This document shows positions 8,989-13,457 of a DNA stretch of 13,457 bases, piece by piece. The notes beneath the pieces are model-generated. The model searched no databases. It was not told the DNA's origin and saw only the letters and a list, made by a program, of their open reading frames with translations. The stretch comes from JABFRJ01 sp031409695 (lineage in GTDB: Bacteria > Pseudomonadota > Alphaproteobacteria > Rhizobiales > Hyphomicrobiaceae): NCBI GenBank assembly GCA_031409695.1, contig JANNXS010000234.1:1-13457 (forward strand), read 5' to 3'. Both the position numbers and the translations under genes were made by a program. How positions within the stretch are numbered: position 1 is the stretch's first letter; every line of letters begins with the position of its first letter.

Positions 8989-9161
8989 ATGACTGTCCGC
9001 GGCTGTGCCGTCGCAGAGCGCGGAACACGTGGGCGTCAGCCTTACTACCGCGGCATTTACGGCTCTATACCAATCTGATCCCGCCGCCAAAAGCTCATGC
9101 ATCGACAGCCAATAAGACTGACCGGTTCTTGGTTCGTGTGCGGTTGCTCAGGCAAACCGCT

Positions 9162-9224
9162 GGTGTCGCGGCCCACTGGTCTTAAGGCCCGCGGGTGTCA
9201 CGGCCCGCTGGTATTAAGGCTTGC
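9162..9224. repeat. 32-bp imperfect tandem repeat, two copies
   Basis: Copies at 9162-9193 and 9194-9224 share GGTGTCxCGGCCCxCTGGTxTTAAGGC and differ at about five of 31 aligned bases. The right copy covers the last codons and stop of the lipoprotein gene. On the minus strand each copy therefore carries CCTTAA followed by ACCAG, so the stop codon region is duplicated. The arms GCGGG (9191-9195) and CCCGC (9204-9208) can pair across the junction to form a short hairpin five bases past the lipoprotein stop. Confidence 0.7.
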
Positions 9225-9660
9225 GCATTTCATGGGCGTTCACGGCCGCGGCAATGATGGCGTCCGCATCGCGTTCGTTCATGGATGAACGATGTGCCGC
9301 CTCGACCGGTTTTGGCCAAGGCCGCACCTGCGATGGCCCGGGCTGAGGCGCGATCGGCTGTGGGTTCTTGCGGCCGTAGTTGGGAGACCAGGGTTGCGAG
9401 GGGTCATCCTCTTCGGGGCGCATCCGGCGTGCAGGCGGCGCCTGAGCTGGTTTGCCGTCGTCCTCGATTTCGACTTTCCACTGCCGCTCCGTCACGGAAC
9501 GCGGGGCGCCAGCGTCATAGGTGGCGGCGCCTGCATAATTTGGCGCCCCCTTGGAGGCACAGCCCGCCAAGGCAACACCTGTTAGGCCGATCACGAGCAA
9601 CCGTGCGGCCGAGATGGACGAATTTTTGGACAGCAGTCGAGGGGACACAACACGACGCAT
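9214..9660 (-). CDS. Small predicted lipoprotein, unknown function
   Basis: This 148-residue protein has a classic lipoprotein signal: basic residues at the start (MRRVVSPRLLSK), a hydrophobic stretch of about residues 18-31 (AARLLVIGLTGVALAG), and lipobox L31-A-G-C34. The residue after the cysteine is Ala rather than Asp, which favours outer-membrane sorting. The mature part is Pro/Arg-rich and probably largely disordered (QAPPARRMRPEEDDP, PQPIAPQPGPSQVRPWP), ending in a short helix-like segment (NERDADAIIAAAVNAHEMRKP). ATG 9660 is chosen because GAAAGG lies nine bases upstream and the signal peptide starts there. The longer open frame to 9783 adds 41 residues with many cysteines and no signal logic. 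I do not recognise the family. It is a single gene transcribed toward topA, and its 3' end lies inside the 32-bp tandem repeat. Confidence 0.75.
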   Translation of the reverse strand: MRRVVSPRLLSKNSSISAARLLVIGLTGVALAGCASKGAPNYAGAATYDAGAPRSVTERQWKVEIEDDGKPAQAPPARRMRPEEDDPSQPWSPNYGRKNPQPIAPQPGPSQVRPWPKPVEAAHRSSMNERDADAIIAAAVNAHEMRKP

Positions 9661-9819
9661 GACGAAACGCCTTTCAGGCACGCAACAGGGACACGACAAG
9701 AACAACGCAACGCACTGTCCTGAAGTGAAACACACACGCGTAAACAAAGTGTTTCTGAGTGTGTTGGGTTTTGCGCAACTCAAGGTCGTTTAAGGCGGCC
9801 AATGGGGCTTGACCGTCGC

Positions 9820-9845
9820 CCAGGCGTGCAGGGCACGACGCCTGG
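9820..9845. terminator. Hairpin between the RtcB stop and the lipoprotein gene
   Basis: CCAGGCGT (9820-9827) and ACGCCTGG (9838-9845) form a perfect eight-pair stem around a ten-base loop, about 88 bases after the RtcB stop on the minus strand. No T-tract follows, so termination is uncertain. It could be a transcript-end stabilising hairpin or a protein site. The remaining bases of 9661-9932 show only a 7-bp inverted repeat (AACACAC at 9729, GTGTGTT at 9759) and no clear promoter. Confidence 0.35.
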
Positions 9846-9932
9846 CTGACACCGCCAATCAATACGCGTGTCTCGTCGCCACGGCTGCCCCCACCTGAGG
9901 ACACCTTGGCAGACCGGCTTCCAACGACACAA

Positions 9933-11414
9933 TCACCGTGTCTTAGCCTGCTTTTCAGCCTTCTTGACCATCCAAGGCTTGTCGAAATCGCCGGCCATGA
10001 TGCAGCCTTTCGGCTGGATTGCGCCGATCACATCGGCGAGGCCGAAGGTCTGGATCTGAGCGCGCACCTGGTCCGCACTTTTATAAGCGATTGGCGTCTC
10101 TGATACGTCTGGCCGATCGAAATAAAAGCGAACGTCAAGCCCTTCAGTCTGGCGCTGCAGAAGCTTTCGGCTCTCGGCGATGAATGTCTCTGGCGAAAGC
10201 CCGAAGATGCCCTGCTCCTTCAACAGCGCCGTGCGGCTCTTGTTGCGGCCAGCGCCATGGGGCGAAAAGCTTGCAAACTCGGTATTGTCGCGGCCAAGCG
10301 TCAGCAGAATAGGTGCGGCCATATTAAGCGGAATGAGCCCCATAAGCGGGTGCCCTGCCGCATCTTTCCAGGCCGGGGTCGCGCCCTTGCCATGGTAGAA
10401 ATGATTGCCGCGCTTCCAGACAAAGTTGTGCTCGTTGCCAAAGGCGGCCAGCGCATTGATGCCAAGCCGCTCAAGCGTGCTGATATGGATCAGCTGATGA
10501 TTCCGCTTGGTCCAGCGCGCCACATATTGCAGTGCGTCCCAATAGTGTTGGCCGGCCTCCGTATCGGGATCGATCCAGGCCTGGTGGGCGGGCGTGTCTG
10601 GCGAAACCCGCGACGTGTGCCCCATGGCCGTGGTGATGCCGCGTTTGTAGACCTGCGCGCCGAGGTCGCGGCTGCCGTGGTGCGTGACCAGGACATTGAC
10701 CTTGCCGCGGCCCTCAATTGCGGTGGCAAGCGCCGCCTGCCCATTCGCCCGCAGCGACGAAACCAAGTGCTCCGTGACGCGCATGGCGCCGAGATAGGCA
10801 AAATGATTGCCGTCACCCTGATCGGCGAGTTGAGCTTTCGCGCGCGAGGCAAGTTGCGTCAGATATGGATTTCGCGTTTCTTCGATCTCGTCCGTGATCG
10901 GATCGGCAATCTGATCCTCGGGCTTGCGGCCGCCCGGACCAAAGCGCGTCGACGCCTGCAAGGCGTCCATGAACGTGGCCGTTTCGACGCCCTCTTCGAA
11001 CACGGTCGCATACATCGAGCAGCAGATATCGGCCGAGTGGAACGCCGGGTGGATGGCCCGTGACACCACCGCGCCGCCAACGGGGATTGTGCCCATGGCC
11101 TGCCCCGATGGGCACGCATCGGGCATGATTGCGCCGTGCTCCAACATGGGGCAGCGCATCAGATCATCCATGTGCCGTTTCACGGCCGCGATATTGTCTT
11201 CGTCCTCGCGGCTCTCGGCCTGGATCGCAACGCCATAGGCACCTTGCGCCCTACGCGCGATCAACTTCGGTGCCGGGAAGGCCGCCGCGACTGTGCGGCC
11301 GATCTCATCGAGCGGTCGGCCGTCGGTGTCCAATTCGCGCGCGAGTGCTAACGCCTCCTTGAAGCGCTTGCCGGGTTCAATGCCCCATTTCAGCAGTTGC
11401 TTGCCGTCAATCAT
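9933..11414 (-). CDS. rtcB: RtcB-family RNA ligase, divergent variant
   Basis: This 493-residue protein belongs to the RtcB family, GTP- and Mn-dependent ligases that join RNA 2',3'-cyclic-phosphate or 3'-phosphate ends to 5'-OH ends. Family landmarks are in order: DICCSM with D129 and metal cysteine C132, DGNHF with N203 and H204, HHGSRDLG with H245, HNFVW with H329, and PHGAGR with the guanylylated histidine H386. Near the C-terminus are AYK (Y444) and PKG (K469). All the expected metal and histidine ligands remain. Two positions differ from the usual pattern: CGV/CGM becomes CSM, and the Glu of NHFxE is Tyr207. ATG 11414 has GAGG seven bases upstream. ATG 11420, two codons earlier, is the alternative. 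No archease, rtcA or rtcR is nearby. A specialised RNA-repair substrate is possible but is inference. Confidence 0.85.
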   Translation of the reverse strand: MIDGKQLLKWGIEPGKRFKEALALARELDTDGRPLDEIGRTVAAAFPAPKLIARRAQGAYGVAIQAESREDEDNIAAVKRHMDDLMRCPMLEHGAIMPDACPSGQAMGTIPVGGAVVSRAIHPAFHSADICCSMYATVFEEGVETATFMDALQASTRFGPGGRKPEDQIADPITDEIEETRNPYLTQLASRAKAQLADQGDGNHFAYLGAMRVTEHLVSSLRANGQAALATAIEGRGKVNVLVTHHGSRDLGAQVYKRGITTAMGHTSRVSPDTPAHQAWIDPDTEAGQHYWDALQYVARWTKRNHQLIHISTLERLGINALAAFGNEHNFVWKRGNHFYHGKGATPAWKDAAGHPLMGLIPLNMAAPILLTLGRDNTEFASFSPHGAGRNKSRTALLKEQGIFGLSPETFIAESRKLLQRQTEGLDVRFYFDRPDVSETPIAYKSADQVRAQIQTFGLADVIGAIQPKGCIMAGDFDKPWMVKKAEKQAKTR

Positions 11415-11475
11415 AGCCATGCCTCGTGCCGCCCGCCCCTCGGCCACCCTGAGTGCCGTCACATGGGGCGCGCGC

Positions 11476-11503
11476 ATTATGCCGAGTTTTCAGCGGCGAC
11501 CAA
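11476..11503 (-). promoter_or_regulatory. Candidate promoter for the RtcB gene
   Basis: On the minus strand TTGGTC (11503-11498) and CATAAT (11481-11476) are separated by 16 bases. The -10 box matches five of six consensus positions and the -35 box three. It lies about 60 bases upstream of the RtcB start and downstream of the strong terminator of the preceding unit, where an independent promoter is needed. Confidence 0.45.
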
Positions 11504-11560
11504 TGACTATTGCCATCGTGGCGCAGCGCGCGGACGGATCGATCGGGCATCACGTGGCAC

Positions 11561-11605
11561 AAAACAAAAAATGGCACCCAGGCGGCGTCGACCGCATGGG
11601 TGCCA
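11561..11605 (-). terminator. Intrinsic terminator of the small-protein unit
   Basis: On the minus strand TGGCACCCA (11605-11597) pairs perfectly with TGGGTGCCA (11580-11572). Inside this stem, GCGG and CCGC form a further four pairs around a six-base loop. A T-rich run, TTTTTTGTTTT (11571-11561), follows directly. It begins 21 bases past the stop of the 71-residue gene. This is a textbook rho-independent terminator and separates the small-protein unit from the RtcB gene. Confidence 0.85.
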
Positions 11606-11626
11606 CAACTGGCAATTGACTGTCGG

Positions 11627-11842
11627 TCAGCGGCCCGCTTGACCGCCAAATCGGCGGCTGATTTCGCGCTCAAGTGAGTCCGTCAGGACGCCGCCGTTCT
11701 GGGCGATGAAGGCTTCGATCGCGTTGTCGCTGCGGCCATTCCAGGTCGGTAGGAACGCCTTCAGCCGGTCCTTGAGAGACAGCGCTGGTGGCGCCGAAGT
11801 CCAGTCGTCGGAGACGACGCCGGTGAGGAGTGTTTTGATCAT
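11627..11842 (-). CDS. Small conserved-looking protein, unknown function
   Basis: This 71-residue protein has no signal peptide or membrane segment. Residues 21-36 (LSLKDRLKAFLPTWNG) and 39-64 (with AIEAFIAQNGGVLTD and LEREISRRFG) look like amphipathic helices, suggesting a small helical cytosolic protein. I do not recognise a named family. ATG 11842 is chosen because GAAAGA lies about seven bases upstream. The open frame continues to 11938 but would overlap the upstream gene. It begins 46 bases after the stop of the 94-residue gene on the same strand and is followed by a strong intrinsic terminator, so the two probably form one transcript. The clear ribosome site, spacing and terminator support a real gene. 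Confidence 0.65.
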   Translation of the reverse strand: MIKTLLTGVVSDDWTSAPPALSLKDRLKAFLPTWNGRSDNAIEAFIAQNGGVLTDSLEREISRRFGGQAGR

Positions 11843-11888
11843 GGCAGTATCTTTCGTGTTTCGAAGTTGGGCTGTCCGGCGGGGGCCG

Positions 11889-12173
11889 TTAACGCGCGGC
11901 ACAACTATGGCGGCGACGCAGATCGGTGATCTCAGCATCGGTCCAGCCGTACGACTTCAAAGCCTGGTCGGTATGCTGGGCGACATGGCGCGCAACGATA
12001 GCGTTCGCCTGCGCTTGCCGCGCCTCGATCAGCCGGGTGTAGATTTTGGTCCAAAGCGCGCTGTTGGCTGGTGCTTCATGGCGAGGGGTGGCCACGATCG
12101 GCGCTTTTGACTCTGGTTTTTTGTCAGCCTTGGAGCGGGTGACAAACAGGCTATCGAATGTGGTGCTGCGCAT
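11889..12173 (-). CDS. Small DUF1127-like protein
   Basis: This 94-residue protein has a low-complexity N-terminus (residues 1-37, with SKADKKPESKAP) and a helical C-terminal half. The pattern LWTKIYTRLIEARQAQAN, then DQALKSYGWTDAEITDLRRR, resembles the DUF1127 layout: a Trp/Arg-rich helix, then a short 'L...G.t..eI..l..r' end. Some DUF1127 proteins in alphaproteobacteria act in RNA turnover and phosphate or stress responses, but identity here is only by pattern, so function is inference. ATG 12173 has GGAG eight bases upstream. The frame is open to 12335, but the extra 54 residues are not supported. It is the first gene of the two-gene unit, downstream of a region rich in TTGCA palindromes. 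Confidence 0.65.
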   Translation of the reverse strand: MRSTTFDSLFVTRSKADKKPESKAPIVATPRHEAPANSALWTKIYTRLIEARQAQANAIVARHVAQHTDQALKSYGWTDAEITDLRRRHSCAAR

Positions 12174-12260
12174 TGTCAGGTCTCCACCTTTGTTCTTGTT
12201 GGAGCCTTCGTCAGCGTTTCCTGTGCTCAGTGATCTGCGCCGGTTGGTCCCAGCGTCGTG

Positions 12261-12317
12261 TTGCAATGCAATATAGGTCTGAGTCGCGCCAGGGACCACT
12301 GCCGATTTTGCATTGCA
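12261..12317. promoter_or_regulatory. Paired TTGCA palindromes, possible operators
   Basis: TTGCAATGCAA (12261-12271) is itself a palindrome centred on A. TTGCATTGCA at 12308-12317 is the exact reverse complement of TGCAATGCAA at 12262-12271. The two sites are 46 bases apart centre to centre, and the first overlaps a possible -10 box for the small-protein unit. The layout would suit a dimeric repressor or a DNA loop. No regulator is identified. Confidence 0.4.
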
Positions 12318-12408
12318 GCAAATCAACGTCTTCACGGATATTTGTTATGCAAGTCATGGGTATGTCGCAAACACCCTGGACGCTTTCCGGGCTCGGATCG
12401 TGTAGGTG

Positions 12409-12424
12409 TTGTGCACTTGCACAA
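12409..12424. promoter_or_regulatory. Palindrome with TTGTGCA arms, possible operator
   Basis: TTGTGCA and TGCACAA form perfect seven-base arms around CT. It shares the TGCA core with the sites at 12261-12317, and another TTGCA follows at 12427-12431. It lies about 60 bases past the exonuclease stop and about 240 bases before the small-protein start, so it could be a distal operator or merely chance. Confidence 0.35.
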
Positions 12425-12483
12425 GATTGCACCGGTTTCGTTCTGTTCCACAGCAAATGTCGTTAATGTTTGGCTTGACAGGC

Positions 12484-13389
12484 CTAGTCGGCGTCATCTT
12501 CCCGACCGACGAGTGCCAGCGCCCGGCCGCGGCGGCCCATTTTGCCGATCTGATGCACGAGCGCATCTTCGCGCCCATGGGTGACCCAGATTTCGCCAGC
12601 CCCCGTGTCCTCAATCGTCTGCAGCAGCTCGGGCCAATCGCAGTGATCTGAGATAACCATCGGTAGCTCGACCCCACGTTGACGTGCCCGGCCACGAACC
12701 CGCATCCAGCCCGAGGCAACACAGGTCACCGGATCGACCATCCGGCGCGACCACCGGTCGGCAAGGGCCGAGGGCGGGCACAGAACGATCTCGCCGGCGA
12801 GGCTTTGGGTCGCTGCACTCACGGGACTGAGCGCGCCAAGGTTCTGCCCGAGCGAGACATACAACGTGCACACCTTGTCGAGCGCCCCGTGCAACCAGAT
12901 CGTCCGGTCATAGCCGGCCGACCGCAGCAACGCGATCAGACGCTGGCATTTGCCGAGCCCATACACGCCGACCATGTGGGTACGCTCAGGGAAGCGGGCA
13001 TGAGAGGCGAGCAGCTTGGCGATTTCGCCCGTATCGGGTGGATGGCGAAACACGGGCAAACCGAACGTCGCTTCGGTAACGAACAAATCGCAAGCAACGG
13101 GCTCAAAAGGCTGACACGTGGGGTCGAGGCGGCGCTTGTAGTCACCCGAGACGACGGCGCGTTGGGCACCATACGTCATGACGACCTGAGCCGAGCCGAG
13201 AATATGGCCGGCTGGAACAAGCTGGACCGAAACACCACCGAGACTGAGCGTCTCGCCCATGGCAACGGCTTGCAGCATGCCAGCGCAATTTTCGCCGAGC
13301 CGCACCTTCATGACGGCGATCGTCTCGGCGGCCGCCAGCACCGCACCGTGTCCCGCCCTCGCATGGTCTGAATGGCCGTGCGTGATCAC
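12484..13389 (-). CDS. DNA-ligase-associated exonuclease (MBL/beta-CASP), N-terminus displaced
   Basis: This metallo-beta-lactamase/beta-CASP nuclease belongs to the 'ligase-associated DNA exonuclease' group, which usually works with an ATP-dependent DNA ligase in end processing. Counting from 13389, the metal motif HGHSDH is at 4-9. H61 lies in AGHILGSAQ, D83 in SGDYKRR, E106 in VTEATFG, the family motif VYGLGKCQRL at 142-151, D248/H249 in ISDHCDW and H271 in VTHGRE. The C-terminus is complete. Codon 13389 is GTG, but it is not a true start: the family has about 30 more N-terminal residues, including a GLYC..GDFYIDP block. That block exists just upstream but on the opposite strand (13387-13457). 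The minus frame is open to the edge but encodes unrelated residues there (ending NHPVRNKVRAVITHGH). As it stands the gene is disrupted or wrongly assembled. No ligase gene is adjacent downstream. Confidence 0.85.
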   Translation of the reverse strand: MITHGHSDHARAGHGAVLAAAETIAVMKVRLGENCAGMLQAVAMGETLSLGGVSVQLVPAGHILGSAQVVMTYGAQRAVVSGDYKRRLDPTCQPFEPVACDLFVTEATFGLPVFRHPPDTGEIAKLLASHARFPERTHMVGVYGLGKCQRLIALLRSAGYDRTIWLHGALDKVCTLYVSLGQNLGALSPVSAATQSLAGEIVLCPPSALADRWSRRMVDPVTCVASGWMRVRGRARQRGVELPMVISDHCDWPELLQTIEDTGAGEIWVTHGREDALVHQIGKMGRRGRALALVGREDDAD

Positions 13390-13457
13390 CGCGCGGACTT
13401 TATTGCGTACCGGGTGATTTCTACATCGATCCGCACCAAACGACTGACCGCGCGGTG
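13387..13457 (+). other. Inverted N-terminal segment of the exonuclease gene
   Basis: Read on the plus strand from 13389, this segment encodes PRGLYCVPGDFYID followed by PHQTTDRAV to the last base. This is the conserved N-terminal block of ligase-associated exonucleases, which normally runs straight into ITHGHSDH. The ITHGHSDH part is on the minus strand from 13386 leftward. The segment is bounded by CACCGCGCG (13387-13395) and CGCGCGGTG (13449-13457), exact inverted repeats around 53 bases. Reversing it in place would give a continuous, canonical minus-strand protein. The right arm ends exactly at the window edge, so the repeat may be longer than seen. Confidence 0.8.

Larger units (their letters stand above)
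8800..9213. other. Non-coding region between the lipoprotein gene and topA
   Basis: These 414 bases hold no supported gene. ORFs here on the plus strand are low-complexity Arg/Pro/His-rich translations typical of non-coding GC-rich DNA. The region should contain the topA promoter (a TTGACA box at 8988-8983 on the minus strand), a 12-bp palindrome, and the 32-bp tandem repeat at its right end. A sequence at 9039-9053 (GCCTTACTACCGCGG) loosely resembles the repeat unit read from the other strand, possibly by chance. Confidence 0.6.
12174..12483. other. Intergenic region upstream of the small-protein unit
   Basis: These 310 bases lie between the exonuclease stop and the small-protein start, and contain no supported gene on either strand. 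Locally AT-richer than the flanking genes, they must hold the promoter of the small-protein unit. A TATATT on the minus strand (12276-12271) is a possible -10 box overlapping a TTGCA palindrome, but I find no good -35 box. No terminator with a T-tract is seen after the exonuclease. Confidence 0.5.

Noticed and set aside
8440..9078. Plus-strand frame of 212 codons over the start of topA and its upstream region
   Set aside because: Most of it is antisense to the conserved TOPRIM domain. The translation shows no domain and no ribosome site.
8910..9185. Plus-strand 91-codon frame in the topA upstream gap
   Set aside because: The translation is an Arg/Pro/His/Trp mixture without motif or ribosome site, and it runs through the promoter and repeat elements.
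9162..9224. CRISPR array
   Set aside because: There are only two adjoining copies, with no spacers between them and no cas genes in the window.
10257..11063. Plus-strand frame of 268 codons antisense to the RtcB gene
   Set aside because: It is a mirror of the conserved RtcB coding sequence, with no recognisable motifs of its own.
12679..13371. Plus-strand frame of 230 codons antisense to the exonuclease
   Set aside because: The opposite strand carries clear catalytic motifs of a known nuclease family. This frame is compositionally odd and unsupported.
13387..13389. GTG as the true start of the exonuclease
   Set aside because: The metal-binding motif would begin at residue 4, leaving out a conserved N-terminal block that is visible nearby in the opposite orientation. 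The GTG is the Val of RAVITHGH, not a start.

Overview
The window looks like a high-GC alphaproteobacterial chromosome segment, probably from the Hyphomicrobiales (Rhizobiales) or a close relative. The grounds are a DUF4170 gene next to an MsbA-type exporter (a lipid A/Kdo-locus neighbourhood in this group), a topoisomerase I with an Ala/Lys-rich tail, a DUF1127-like small protein, and a DNA-ligase-associated exonuclease of the type common in rhizobial relatives. I see no tRNA, rRNA, CRISPR array, transposase or phage gene.

Layout. On the + strand at the left are a DUF4170 protein (132-380), an MsbA-like ABC exporter (628-2373) and a dicarboxylate/fatty-acyl-CoA ligase (2494-4218). The ligase converges on a long minus-strand series: topA (8799-6028) followed by a methylcrotonoyl-CoA carboxylase beta subunit (5895-4288). 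Upstream of topA is a 414-bp non-coding stretch with a 12-bp palindrome near the promoter and a 32-bp tandem repeat. Further right, still on the minus strand, come a small lipoprotein (9660-9214), an RtcB-family RNA ligase (11414-9933), a two-gene unit of small unknown proteins (12173-11889 and 11842-11627) closed by a strong intrinsic terminator, a 310-bp intergenic region rich in TTGCA/TGCAA sites, and a metallo-beta-lactamase/beta-CASP exonuclease (13389-12484).

The genes fall into separate jobs: envelope biogenesis (DUF4170, MsbA, lipoprotein), acyl-CoA metabolism (ligase, MCC beta), DNA topology and repair (TopA, exonuclease), and RNA repair (RtcB). Only the two small proteins look like a tight operon. 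topA and the carboxylase may be co-oriented by chance.

The most striking observation is at the right edge. The conserved N-terminal motif of the exonuclease (GLYCVPGDFYID...RAV) is present but lies on the + strand, opposite to the rest of the gene, between 9-bp inverted repeats that end exactly at the window edge. Flipping this short segment in place restores a continuous canonical protein. It is either a micro-inversion (possibly switchable) or a fold-back sequencing/assembly artefact, and the bases beyond the edge would distinguish these. Other points of interest are an RtcB variant with a Tyr where the family's NHFxE motif has Glu, and a dense cluster of TTGCA palindromes that may be an operator region.
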